Shown here one piece after another: positions 12,701 through 27,700 of a stretch of DNA of 64,000 nucleotides (position 1 is the first letter of the stretch; each line of letters begins with the position of its first letter). A model generated the notes under the pieces. It did no database searches and was not told the DNA's origin. It saw nothing but the letters and a program-made list of their open reading frames with translations. The DNA lies in assembly GCA_000969725.1 (NCBI GenBank), contig JXSR01S019299.1, one strand, 5' to 3'. This DNA is from Ophiothrix spiculata. Its lineage: Eukaryota > Echinodermata > Ophiuroidea > Amphilepidida > Ophiotrichidae. A program made the position numbers and the translations under genes.

Positions 12701-15700
12701 AACGCATCAACTGTGTAGGAAGAAGTTTTTAGCAGTGTCTAAAGATCTATATATCAAAATGCAATACTGCTTATGTTTGATTGTGAATTCAAATCAGAAT
12801 TGTGTTTGTGTTGAGTATAAATTCAGCTGATGCATATCCCATTTATTTACATTCCCTATCTTATTGTTAGGCAAAAAAACATGTTTGTTTGCCCTCCGCG
12901 ACTGACCCTTAAATGCCAAAAATTTGGGTCGGGTATTTTAGTTTATTTTTTTTTCTTCAAACATGTAAAATATGAAAACTCAATATTTTCGATGGAAAAT
13001 GTAAAAGTTAGCAGTATAATGTCACATTAGTAATATAAAAATCATATTTCCTCTAAATAATGACCCACAATATTAAGCCCTGCATTGCTTGGTATTCACA
13101 ATAAAATCCAATGACATCATTCTTTAAAATATATGTGAAGGGGAAAAAAAAAGATCAACCTACCGACTCAAAATTTGAATTTTTCGACTGGAGGGCAAAC
13201 AAACAATTTTTATTTAACCTTATGCTGAACTCTCAACTGACCGATCTACCCAAGAATGGAATTGGCTGATTCTGATTTACTTAGCTTCAAATTGGCCGAT
13301 TCTGATTCAGATTCTCTAAGTGTAATTACAACAAACAATAACATGCCGACATTAATGCAATATCGGTGAATCCATCGATCATTTACATATCATGTGGTTG
13401 TCATAGGCGAATTCCAGCGTGACAGGCGTGACCTTTGCATGAACCTTTTTGTCTCAGATTAGCTGGTAAATTTTATCTAAAGGCGATACCACGGAAATAT
13501 TCCTATATGTTATAGTAAACATTCGATATTGGATGCAAAAAGTGAAAAAATTATTCTAACTCAATCACTGTCTTCACAATGGGGGCACAAAGTGTCCGTG
13601 ACAGGCGTGACCCAAACTGACACTGCCTTTTCAAAAATATGGTTTGATGCTGAATTCTATCTCTTTCCCACGGGAGATTTGATTCCTGTTTATGCTGCAG
13701 TATATCTCCTTTGGGGAACCAATCAGGAAACATTTCACTTTTGGAGCTGTAGCTCTTAACTTGGAGAATACAGGCTAAATCATTTCGTGACAGGCGTGAC
13801 GTGACAGGCGTGACATTTGTGCACACCTAGTAAAACTTGATTTTAGCAATGGATCTGTTGTTTAATAACGTCTTTATTTATGATTATGATTTATTTTCAA
13901 CAGTTTTGATACTGTATTATGCAAGTCTAATCTATTTTTGAGCTTTAACCCTTGTCCTCCTTAGCTATTTTTGCAACACGTCCTCCGAAGGGTTGTTGCA
14001 ACCACCCTAATATTTTAAAACGGAACCTCCTATGAACCTGGTTTTGCTAATAATAGATAGGTATGATCCTCCCCTATCCAACGATACCAAGATCATTAAA
14101 ATCGGTCGAGGCGTTACGTAATTATGACGTCATAAAGCACTTTCGGATTGGAAAAGCAGGCAAAATTGCATTATGGCAAAAATGGCCACCAAAAAGCAAA
14201 ATTTGCTACAAAAGTTCTAAATAACAGATTTTCGTCGTTTTTTTTGCCAATTAAGACAGGAAATGATGATTCTAACATGTCTTTTAAGTTTGAGTTTTAT
14301 AGCATGCACATTTTTTTCAAAATGGCGACTTAAACATTTCCGGGATTTCGACTTCGTGACAGGCGTGACCGATTTTGAGATGTAATAGTGGAGAAATAAG
14401 CAATCACTGAATGTTTGTTTATTGCTTTGCAGATGTAGACTCCATGATAGAAGATAGATATTGATGTTTCACCAAAACATGACCTTTTAATAAAACACAG
14501 CAAAAACTTTTCATGTTTTTCGTGACAGGCGTGACATCTGAAAACGGCAAATTCCAACAACACACTACTCGGCTATGATTAACATTTATTACTAAAACGC
14601 GATTGTACTTTAGAGCACAGAGACTGGGGCTTCTTATACACTAATAAGGAAAAGCCTCAGATGTTTTTCTCTGTTTCAGTTCAAATCACTTTTTGGTGCA
14701 AATGTGAGGGTAAAATGTTACTAAGGCAACATCCAACTTATACCAGTCATAAAATAAGTTCTATTTGCTTTATGGAAAAAACAAAAGTAGTTCCTGAGAC
14801 CTTGACTTGTTTACTTTCAACTCAGGTATTACTTTTATTTCAGAATTGAACTTGAAAAATTCATGTATGTGAAACAAGATCATGGAATTAGCCCATAGTT
14901 AGTTCTAGGCAAAATATGTCATGTTTACAGAATTTTGATGTTGCTTGTTGGTTCTGGTAAGTCTGGTTGGTACTAAAAGATGCATCGACTTGATTTTTTT
15001 GCACTTTTCCTAGGGTTCGTTGAATCAGTTTGCGAGATTGGCAGAATATAGATTTGTTTAAAATTCCAATTCAGATCCAATAAGCTTAAAATCGGTCCTA
15101 TTCCGATCATTAGATCAGATTGATCAGACACTTTTCCCAAACATTTAAAACAAAATACCTGGAAATAGCTATATCAAAAATGCCTGCTATTTTCTTCTTG
15201 AATATGTATCCAATGGCCAGCTATATAGCAAGCCATTGAGTGACGGTTTAGGGTTATGCTCAGTTAATAGAATGTGGTGATAGAAATGCAAAGGTCTCGT
15301 AGATTAAAATCTTGTGAATGATCATTTACAAATATGTTTTTTTGTGAGATGGTGTATTGATTATGGAATATAATTTCATATTTTGTTATTCAAACTGATG
15401 TACTGTTTTGTTTTTGCAGGGAAATAATCCAAAGTGGGTGAATTCCATCATTCGGGCTGCACAGAGAGTGGCTTTCTCAAACATTTTCAACCTGGTTATT
15501 TTGATCTTATTATTTATTCACTGGTAAGAATTCTGTAAATATATTTTTGTGAAATCAGCAATGTGTAACACTGAATATACATATTTAAATAATTCTATAT
15601 CAATTCCAAGATTTTTATGTTTGAAAAATGTGATCAGCATCTGCTATTAGAGCAATACTATAAGATTTTGGTCAAAAATGTTATATAGTAAAAACAGTAT

Positions 15701-18700
15701 AAAATGAAGGAATGTGGCTTTCTAAAAGCGATTTCAAGTTCATTTTGTCAAAATAATTGTTTTGCTACCGGAAAATGGATAATAAGCATATGCATGCTTT
15801 CCTATACTAATACACCTGGAATTAAATTCGGGATCCCGAATTTAATTCAACAAACGGATATTACCAAAAAAGTAAGCATATTTAAGCGAAATCATTTGGG
15901 GGGTATTTAATATCTACCCAAAGCAAACCCAATAAGCTAAAAAAATCAAAAGTTATAGGTGACAGGGGGCGCTTCATTTTTAACACTTTATAGTATTGCT
16001 TTAAAGATGATTATGTGGCAGAACCTTTCATAATAGTTTTGACATTTTAACCTCTTTTTTTTTTTGCTTGCTTCAAAAAACAAACAAACTGAAAATCACA
16101 TTCTTATTTAATATAAATCTCTTTTTTGTAACTGAGTCTTAATACACTTCAACAATATTTCTCATGTCTTTTCCTATTTGATCAATTAGAAAAGACACTT
16201 GTGCCTCACCTTCTATGAGGCATGAAATAATTATCCCTGATAAATTTGGTATTTTGTGTGTATGAATAATTTTGCCACAGCTGTTTATTTGATAAATATT
16301 TCCTATTCATTTCCTATTTTCATGAATAACTCTTGATCTAGATATGTATTTTCCCCCCTTTTTAATTGGTGCCATCAGCTATACGCTGTGTGTTCTTGAT
16401 GGCATCCCATCATCTTTATAAACTATTGTGTATATCATTAATTTATCAATTCAGTTGTTACTATTGTTTGTAATATGAGATGAAAACAAATGAATAGTAA
16501 TTGACCTTGAAATTGAAGGGGGTTAGCGCAGCAGTACTTCCCTCGCTTTGCACCAATGAGCCCAGGACTGTCGTGGGTTCGATCCCCAGTCCCGGCGCTG
16601 TATGTGCATCTGGTTCTCAGTCCATACTCATTTCTGCAGGTTTTCCTCCAGGTGCTCCGGTCTTTCTCCTGCACTTTGTAACCAGATTGTCCACCATAAT
16701 CTGCCCCCACCCAGGATATGGGAAGCTGCATAAAGTGTACATATTACAATTTAACTACCGATAGGATGTGCGCTTGAAAAGGCTGCAAAATGCCTAATTG
16801 AAGTGAAATATTTGTGACGATCTACCTGCAGCGAATCATGAGAGGTTTAATCTGAATGAAAAATCGCTATACAAAAAACAGTTATTATTGTATTACATTA
16901 TGTTATAATTGAAGTTGGGTGAACATGTGGTGTAACAAATTCATGATTACAATAATTCAGTAACTTTTAGGGATGTAAGAAACTTAATTAATCCAATTTT
17001 GTTGAATGTTAACACCACTGCGCAATGCGCATGTTTCAATTTGTTATTTCTTTTCACTCTCTATCTAGTATACTCTTTTGCATTCATTGGTATAATATGA
17101 GGACAGATGTTGAGTTGGCTGTTCAAGTTTTCAAGACTGTCATTGTTAGCATATTTATGGTAAGAACAGTCCAGGGGGGGGGGGGGGGGGGGGGGGAGGA
17201 GAAATCAAGTATAATTTTGCAGGCATTGCATGACCACAGTTTTTCATAACACTCCCAATGGGTGGAGGCTTCTGAAGCCAAAATATACCATTTTTTTATT
17301 CACACCCTAAATCGGGATTTTATTGATACTGTTTTCACACTAGGCTTTGAAAAAGTAACCTATTTCTTGAAAATTGCACCAAAATTGCTGTTTTTGATAC
17401 CCTAAACGGTGTCACCTGATACACCCTTTAGTCCTCAAAAACAACCCTAATTCACCTTTTTCTTGGTCATGCTATGCCTGCAAAATTATATTTGAGTGCC
17501 CCCCCCTCCCCCGGAGTACAGTAAAATGGGACACTAAAATGTGTATTATTTAAATTCAGTATTCACTATATTTTCTGATAAACCATTTCCTAATTTAATC
17601 CAATGTGAAACTGACCATTGATTGTATCAGAATCAGATGGTCATTATGATAGCAGTTATGGACGCACACCACCAATTGAATCACCCATTGAAATACAAAC
17701 CAAATCCCTGGTCTTTGGCGCTCGTTTTAAGGCTTTTGTGGCAATATTTTGGGTATAAACTATGTATCAATGGATTGGAATTTTTTTCAAATTTTAATAT
17801 ATGTTTCCATGTCTTCCATCTCATTTTTGTGCTACGGGAGCCTGAAGTTAGCCTCTGCTATATTTTACCTGGTTTTTTTGCCTGAAAACGCGATCTCGCC
17901 ATTTTACCGTCCCGAGGGCCTACTTTTTTGTGACGACTAAAATTTCAAATTTTGGGATTGCCAAAGTATTATGCAGACTTCGATCTTTAGTTTAAACCCA
18001 AATTTGACACATAAATGAAATAAAAAAGTGTCTAAAGGGACCCCTGTACTGCAAAAATCGAATACTTTTATGCCAGAAATAAGATTATTTCACAAAACGT
18101 GGAATGATTTGGTGGCGTATGTCCTTATCCCTTCCCTGAATCTGCCTTTCATTAATCGTAAGAACAAACCCTTCCAGTCCCAGCTGATGTGTTCTGTTAA
18201 ATTTGTCATTTTTATAGCTACATATTGATCCAGATCCTAGTATTATTGGTCATGTGGTTTCAGAGATATGTCAATCTTTTAAACTGTGAAATTATAATAC
18301 GTGAAAAAAATATGAATTTTCTGCCATAATTGCCCTGTAAATTAAAATAAATTTTCCCAACATTTGAATCATTTCTCTTGATCACAATGCTGAGTAATTT
18401 GTGAGCATTGGTAATTTTTACACAGGAGGTCCTCTTTCAGCATTGTGTGATAATCAATAGGGCCAAGAACAAAAAATTGTTGTGTTGCCCTCAAGTGGAA
18501 TTTGTAAAAAAATGTGTTGGTCGGTCGGAAAATAATTTTTTTAAAGTAATTTTTTAAAAAGCACCTAAATTATGAAATTTGGGTGCATTTTCCACTATTT
18601 TCAAAATATTTTCTCAAAAAACACCCAATCTGAGCAAAATTGGGTACTTTCCCAACCTTTTTTTTTTTTAATTTTTGAATAGGGTCGGTCGCTGAGGGCA

Positions 18701-21700
18701 ACACAACAATTTTTTTTTTTTTTGCCTAATAATTATGTATTTAAATAAAAAATCCTTACTGCAAAGACACATCAGTTACTTGAGCTTTGCAAATGTAAAT
18801 TTGCAAATATAAATGTCATAGATGAGTATACGAGGGGTATCAAAAAGTTTTAAAGATCACTTAGAAGAAATACAGCCAGGAGCATAATTTTATTATGTGA
18901 CCATTAAGTCATCTTTATATAGCCACTGTGCAAAGTAACACATTTCTCCCACTTAAAATCTACTGTCCACAGACCGATTTTGTAGAGGTCCTCTGTTAGC
19001 CAATAATCCATATATGTGTACCGCCGCGGCAAAAGGGTCCAGTTGTCGACTCCTACATGTTGCTTATTGTAGCATATCTGATGTATACAAATACCATACA
19101 TTAGATATGCTACAAGCATATTGTAATTTGCTAAAATTAACATTATCAGGTAGATCATGCTTTATTACATCATTATGACATCATTTTTTGACTGATTCTC
19201 ATAATTTTGTTATCAAAGGAAAAAAGGAGACTCAAACCTATACCATGACATCAAACATTTAAACTTTGGGCGTGTAATCATAGAATTACTGAGCTGTAAA
19301 GCTTCAAATGTAGGGATTCAATTGCGCCACACATCTTTGATTTCTCCATTTAGTTTATATGGTTAGCGGAGGCAGGTTATTGACATCTATCGACACCTGT
19401 ATAGAAAGTATAAATACAACTGATATCGTTTTTGCACCATAATGTACACAAGGACAAGTGACCATCCTGACAAAAGTTCATAGATATTGCTTTTTTTCTT
19501 CTTGGTGATCTTTAAAACTTTTTGATACCCACTTGTATTATTACTCTATTGATTCATTGCTATGCTCAATCATTTCAGGTGGAAGCTGTGTTTCGCATTG
19601 TGAGTGACTGGCGTATGAGTCTACTACAGGTCATTGAAGTGTTTGACCTTTGCCTCATAATAGTTGGCTTTGTCTTCAATGTTTTGTGGTATTTCTACAT
19701 GCTGAATTATTTGCGTAATTGGTTCTCTGTGGTGTCAGGATTGGCTGTGGCCTTCAGAGTTGGCCTCAACTCAAATGAGGTAGGTAATAGGACGGTTTAA
19801 CTTAAATTCTCTCAAGGAGTCAAATTTTGTGCCAAAAGGAATAAAATTGCTAATTTAACTAGGTGTAGAACTAAAATACCGCATCAGTTTATGAGGTTTA
19901 TGACTCGTGTATGCAGAATGACCCTTTTTACTACGTCAGCTCTATATCTTTAAGGCATGATTTTATGTTGTAAATGTCAGTATGACAGCCATTTTGGGCC
20001 ATTTTAAGGCCAGATTTTAGCTCAAAAAATGACATTAAAATGTTAACAAAATCTTATAATCTAATTGGATAATTTCTTCTGATTTATGTAGATAGTCACA
20101 GTAGTTGTCTAAAAATACATAACAATTCAAATAACATACAAGTACTCAAAATATTACATTCAAAATGTTAATCTATTGTTTTTATCCAGAGCCTCATTAA
20201 TAATTCATGAGCTAATTTGCATATAATTAGCATAATGAATAAAGCCTTTGCATTTTCAAAAACCTTCAAGTCCAAGCTATCCAATAAAATGCCACTTACT
20301 GACCTATACCATAATTATGAAATTAAAAACACATAATCAAGTACTTGCCATCGACAGTAAACATATTGCAGGGATGCAGGTTTTCCTGCAATTGCAGGAA
20401 TTCCTGCATTTTGAATGATTTTCAAGTCATTTTCCTGCAATATACCCCAACAGGATTTATTATGCGAGAGTCAATTTTCATTCATTTTCCTGCAAAATTG
20501 TTGCTTACCACTGTCATCCCTGATATTGTGCTATTTAGGTGCGAGAGAAATAGGGTTAAGTAAATTAAGTGGAATTCAGATTTTGTAATTTGGATTTGTC
20601 AAGTTTTCTACAATTCTATAAAAATATGTGCTTGTCTTTTGTGTAATATGAGATACAGGTGGTCTTAAAGACATGTATTGAAGTTTGCTGAAGTTACATA
20701 TTGTTAATATACCATTTCTTTACTACAATGGCATAAACAGGAATTTCATACAATTAACAATAACAGATGGGTAAAAAAAAATGTACAAATGGTGCTAGGA
20801 GTATTGAGAATTAAAGTTCATCAGTATTGGTAGTCATCTTAGATTTAAAGTTTTATCTCTTGCTCCATATATAAAATACATAAAATATATCTCAATTTGT
20901 CCAGTCTCTTGTCCTTTTTTTGACAAGCGACAATACTCCATTTAAGTCCCCCCCCCCTAAATTTATGAAACTTTTCGTGAAATTACTGTACACGCGTGTT
21001 AAGACCCATTGGTATTTTTTAGAGTTGCCAAATTATCATTACCAAAATATACCAATAATCATTTCACTGACGGCCATAAGTTGCCAAATATCAAAATCTA
21101 AAAAAATAGTCGCAAACTTCATCGAAAATGAAATGTCACTTGCTGGAAGATCGCCGATGAATATCCATTTCTTTATGTTTTGTTTTAAACATCGCAATCT
21201 GTGAACTATCTTTTTGCATCTGTTGATTGTCTTCGTCAACAGATGGTGATGTTTACGGTTATATAACGGTAAAATTAAAGCAGAGCATGCGTTATCATAC
21301 TTGGCAGATATGCAAAATCGTGATTGTAACCTGTCAAAATGGCGACTGAAAATCGAAGCAGCGTAAATAATATTACCATATTTAACATTGATTTATAGAT
21401 TTATGTAAGTTCCCCGATTTAAGTCCCACCCCTAATTTGAATAAAATCTGAGGTAAAAAATGGGTGGGACTATACATGCGTCAGTGTGGTAATTAATCAC
21501 TTGGACTTGATCAATAACCATTATGGTCTTTTGAAAGGTTAGCTTCAGTGATTGATTAACTCGATCTTTATCTTATTTTTTTATCTTTACAGACCAAGAG
21601 AGTTGTTGTGCTATTCTACACCAAAATTTTCCCTGTCATGTTTGACCTCATAATTCTTGTATTCATTATTGTGTAAGTATTCATTTTATGGGTCACGTAA

Positions 21701-24700
21701 TCTTTACCAGGTTACCAAGCTTACAGGTCATTTGGAAGAATACACAAATAGCATTTAGCTGATGGTTAGAAAATGAGCAAATGCAATTTGAGCTATCTAT
21801 TTGAAGCAATTGAACACACCCAAACTCTAATAGCTCCTTTCTGTAAAGTTCTGTAAAATATAAATGCATACAAATCTCTGAAAATCCTTTCAAATCACTA
21901 AAAAGCATTTCCATGTCTATATCCCAATCATAGTGTCACGTTTGACCTTATAGTTGACTTTTTTAGACATTGTTAGAAAATGTTTCTAGTATATAGTTGC
22001 AGAGGGGAGCTCATGGAGTTGGGGTTTTCTTGTACTGGCTGTTTAAATATAACAACTATGTACTATAACAATTATCTAACAATCAATGTCTAAAAAGTCA
22101 ACTACTAGGTCAAATGTGACACTATGATTAGGAAATTGACATGGAAATGCTCTTTTAGTGATGTGAAAGTATTTTCAGAGATTTGTATGCTTTTCTATTT
22201 TATAAGTATAATTAACAGAAGGGAGCTATTGGAGTTGGGGTTTTCTTTAACTGACGTATTCAATTGCCTGCCTGTCTTTATTTGTAACCTTATGCACTAG
22301 CTATACCAATGATTCTAGTCCCAACTATCAAGACATGTATGAGAATATTGATTTAATAGCAAGAAGAAACTCTGACTATAGGCATTAGGGTTACATATAG
22401 GATTTTGATTAAAAGGGAATTTTAAGTAATTTGATCTGTAAAATAGTTGGAAAGAAACTCCCTGATTATTTTGTACATTTCCAGTATTATTTGCTTTATA
22501 TTAACAGCACCATAGTCCTAGTGTTTGGTTTATTCTCTTCAAAATGCTATACACTATACCATTTCTTGATTGTCACAGGTATTTCTACGCTGTTCTTGGT
22601 TTTGAATTATTCTACAACAAAACTCCAGCAGATGACCACAGCTCCCCATATTGTGGTTGTGGACTGGGATTCGATTCTTTCTGGTAAGATTTAATTTAAT
22701 TGTGGAAAGTAAAAAACAATTGCTTGAAGGTTTTTAAAAAAAGATTTGGAGACATATAGTTAAGATTAACCCTCGGCTACTGAAGCTCTTTTGTTAACAT
22801 TATAGAGAACATTATTGTGAAGGAGGTGGGGTGGTTGTCTTTGTAACTTTGATATCAGCATCCATAAAGTAGTGTTGGTTATTTCGATAGTATAGCCTGG
22901 TTTGGTAAAACTATCTAACTCAATTTTCTTTAATAATTTGGGGGCGTTCTGTCCATTGATGGTAATGAAAAATTTCCACAAGCTTCCATTTTCAAGATAA
23001 TTTTGTCTATATCTAAAGCATTTTTGACACTTTTTCCATCTTTAACTTGGCAAAGCTATAACTATCTTTAAGATAGACTATCCCTACTCCCCTTCCGATT
23101 TGGTAAAATTGTCCATGTTGTCCCTCCTCTTTCAATATGGTAAAACTATCTATCTTTTTCTAGTATATCATATCCCAATATATTCCACATGGTAAAATAG
23201 CCTAATTCATTTAATTTCATCATGAATCTAATATAAAAGAAAACAAGGCTATTATATGGCATAGCAAATAACAAATAAACAAAACATTTTAGCATAATTT
23301 TAACAAATTAGATACATAATTATGACTTAAATCAATGAAGATAATGCCAGTGATATTTTGACCATAATTAGATAGTTTTACCAAATCAGAGTCAATAAAG
23401 GAGAATAATAAGTTAATTGGGTAAAACGGTCTAATTCCACAAAATTGGCTGTAAAGTTTATATTAATTGATGTAAATACTCAAATGTTTTGCCAAAATAT
23501 ATATTTTTATCACATTGAAAAGGCTGAAAACATTTAACAGCATAAAATTACCATATGTAATATCTTTGAATTTCAAATATGATTTTCTCAAATCGCTGCA
23601 TTTCAAGTAAGATAGTTTTACCAAATCAGGGCCGCAGTATCATCCTCATTACTGAAAGAATTACATTTACCAAACTAGTTTGTAATGCAGATTTTGTATT
23701 ATTTCAAACTCTAGGTGTTCTCTCCTAGCGGTATTCCAGATTGTCACCACCAGTAACTGGCATGATCTCATGAATTCTGTAAGTAGAATAGCAATAGCTG
23801 ACGAGTAAGGCTGGTGTCAATAAAACCAATTTCACCCGTTGTCGACAAGACTGTTTATGTGTCGACAAACTGGACAAAAATAAAATAAAATAAAATAAAT
23901 ACTCGAGGAAAATAGAAAGCTTAACATAGTAATGATATTTTACTCGTCTTCGCATAAGTTGTTTGAGCACATTTTTATTTATAACATCCATCTTAGCATC
24001 GGCACATGATTTCAATCAAAGAGGGTGACGAATTCAACAGAGTGCCACAAGTTGTCATTTCAATCCACTTGGCTGCTTGTATTCAGTGCAAGAGGCTTGT
24101 GGTAAATATGATAAAACTCCAATATATAGCACATCATGTTTTACTTCTAAATATCACATCACTAACGGATCTGCTTTGCATAGCAAAACCTATATATCTT
24201 TTGTAAATTTCACAGTTTTGATCATACAAAAATATTCGGTAGTTCAGATGATAAAACCTCTTATCAAAATATTGTTAAAAACTGTATAATCAATAACAAT
24301 GTTTGTTCTTAAACCATGAATGTGGTTTCAGCTATAGCTAAATTCCTTGAAAACCCCACATACCCCTACACTATCCTCACAGTTGTTTTACAATCTGCAA
24401 CTGACTGACAGTTTTCATCAATTTTGGGGTAGAGAATTCAAGATTAGGACATTAACAGTTTCCACCACTATAATTTGATATTTGATCTATTTCAGGCTAT
24501 GATTTCTACCAATGAATGGGCTTGCTTCTACTTTGTTACATGTTACATAGCTATCAACCTGGTAGTAATGAAGTAAGTAGCAAAGTTTATATAATGATAT
24601 TGAGTACTTATTAATCAGAAAGTGATGGTTTGAAGGGATTCTCCAGTGCAACACTGCATTAAGAATTCTTTCTGGTTTCATGTTTGTCATAAACCTTTCC

Positions 24701-27700
24701 ATTCTGTGTTTGAAGGTATGAAACAGGGATGTAACTTTTCAGGAAATTTCCTGAATTTACACAAAATATTTGTATTTTCAGGAAATTAAACCAAGTACAA
24801 AAGAATAGGAAGCTCCTCAGTTTGAATCGCATTTTTATGCATTTCAGGAAATTTGATTGTTCATGTGTTACATCTCTGGTGAAATATTCATCTATATGAT
24901 CTATAGAAAATATTTCTAACATATTTCATTGTTTGAGGGTTTTTTTTACAATACATAACCCTAACCCTCCTCAGTCCAACAAAATCCAACAAGCAAAAGT
25001 CAAGAAATTCGCCTAAGTCCAAATACGTCAAAATAGACAGGGGCTACAGATGGGCACAAAAGTGCTGCCATGGCAGGCCATACTCGGTGGCTTGCCATAG
25101 CTGGACATTGGATCGGGGTGCGAGAAGTTGGGGGTTCGAATCCCGGGGGAAACAGGAAATTTTTGTATGACGTATTCGGACTTGGATAGTTTTTAAGCGT
25201 TTGGGAGTTAGGGTTAATAATATTTGTCTGGAGCTTTGGGTTGTGAATACGTGTTTTAAACAACCGGGTTTTACATAGCCTGGACCCAGGCTTGTATGGG
25301 CTGAAGTCAATGTACTGTAGGCCTATGTTATCACTATTACCCCCATTGCTCAGATGAGTGTACTTGTATGGGTGAAAGTCAATTTACTGTAGGCCTATGT
25401 GTGTACAAGCCCAGAATGTCTCATATAGCACCATGATTAATAGTACCCAGAATGTGTGTGTACAAGCTTCTATTTATGTCTCATCATAAACACCTTGTAA
25501 AGTGTCTGTGGTCTTATACAACACCATGATTACTTTTTCTATTTTGTCCCCCTTGGTGCCACATCCCACATTATAGAAAAGAAACCAAACAAACTTAAAT
25601 ACTAACTAGCAAACATCACTGGAGTAGACATTCTATGACCTTATTCAGGGCAGAATCAGGCAAAATGACCCTGTCATGTGTACATTTGAGATAGTTGCTA
25701 ATTAGTAACTTGGGGGTTGTCAAATTTGGTATTTATGTAGGTGAAACTTGTACTTTGATGAGTGCATTGTAGTGGTTGAACATGAAGCTGTTAAATTGTA
25801 AAGTTTTCAGTGTCCTGTGTAGGCTTAGTATATACACTTTGGGTTGGTAACTTGTTGGCCTTTTTGTTTTGGAATTTTTATATTGTGGGCCTACTAGTGA
25901 CTATGAAAATGTATAAAGCCAATTAGAAAAGTTTACATTGAGCTTAGGCTTTCTAAATCTCAGACAAAAGCAGCACAAGGACTTGAATCAAGTCTAGGTT
26001 TTACAGGGGTAAAAAGTTCGAAATATAGCTTGTCAATTGTAGTGTAATTGGTTGTAATGGAATAACAGAATTGCAATGAAATTATAAGTTTTAACAATGA
26101 TTTGGTTTGTCCAGCTTGTTTGTGGCCATTGCAATTGAAGCATTTAATAAGCTTGGAACAGAAAAAGAAAATGAGGCAGCTCAAACTCAAGAGGATCCGA
26201 ATAGAACTCGAAGGGTAAGTTAATGCGGTTTATGGATTAGGGTTAGTATCGGTCCAAATTTATTTATTGATCTGGACATAATATCTCGATATCTCATAAA
26301 TATTTACTTAGTAGCAACAACGTTTATTTGGCAGTTCTACCTGATGTGTGATATCATATATGGACTTCTTTCCCCAAAAGAACATAATTGTCCACATGGG
26401 AAAAAAACGATAAACACACCCACGTCTACTCTCGCTCCTGTTATTAACATCATGCTGCAAAGTTCCTGTCCGATAAAAATTGTATGCCAGGCAAGTCTGT
26501 AAAGTGTGTAGATAATTTTAAAATATCAGCGAAATATTTTAATGAGGCATAGTAAAACTAATATGACATGGTATAGAGGGAAGTGTTGAAAATAACTAAT
26601 CCAGCTAGCTCTGTGCTCGATGGGTTATGGTTTATTCAATGTTTCACGATATCCATCGATATCTGTCTTTTACACGTGCTATTTCTTATGTATTGCGCGT
26701 GTAAAGACTGTGTGGCGATGGACAAGTATAATGCATATCGACAGACTCTGAATAAACCATTAGACTACTTCCTGATGCAAACTTCAGTATCCATTCTGTA
26801 TTTGTATATTACTTCATAGGCAGAAATGCCATTTTTGGATCATGCAAATTCAATGAAACTTTGCCGATAACTTTCCTTTATGGTAATCTAAATATATTCA
26901 TTCAATTCATAAATTGTGCAGAAGGTGAATGATCAGATTTCTAACCTAGCTGCAAAGTGTGAAACCATTTCATCGTTCCAAAAAGGAATGATTTTTTTTT
27001 TTTTTGGGGGGGGGGGGGGTCAAGTAAATTAGGGTTAAGCATCTCTCTGCTGGTATTCTTATGTAGTTTCATTCTGTCGATGTTCTAAAAATCTCTTGTT
27101 GTTTGTGTCATATTTAACAATTTTTTTTCCTTTTCTATTTACAGGAAAGTATGGTTGACTCTGCTAAAACTTTTTTGAACAATTTATTCGAGAGCTCGAG
27201 GGTAAGTTTTGCTGTAGTAAGTTTGAGAGAGATATAACAATCTGATATGAAGTTGGTTTATTGTTACATTTAAATTAAATCCAATTTTTATGAACATTGC
27301 CGTAAAATATAATGTAAGTCTAGTTATTCTGTTGTTAGGTTGATGCTGGTTGGAGTGAGCAAAACTTACTAAAATCTGTTTGTGAAAAGAAAATGTGTTA
27401 ACATTTAGTTTGTGTCTAACCTAGCAAAGCCTGCTTACAATTATTGAAATACAAAGTGTAGAAATAGAACCATATGAACAGAGAGATGTTTCTGATAATT
27501 GTTGCGTATATGAAGTTACAATAAATGGACTAAAAGTGTGTTTTGATCTTGATTTCACAGCAAAAAGAGCAACCGTTACTTGATAATACAGGTAGCAAAG
27601 GCCCATCAAGTCCACGTATGAGGCGAACCAGTAGAGCTATGGTAAGAACTGGAAATCAAATTTATGATTTTCTAAAAAAATCATAAATTTCTTTATAAAT

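Noticed and set aside
13418-14535. CRISPR-like array
   Set aside because: Repeat too short, spacing irregular (14-555 bases), and the genome is animal.
24956-24970. Telomere-like ccctaaccct
   Set aside because: Only about two units; it is the terminal repeat of a dispersed element, also seen at 60213.
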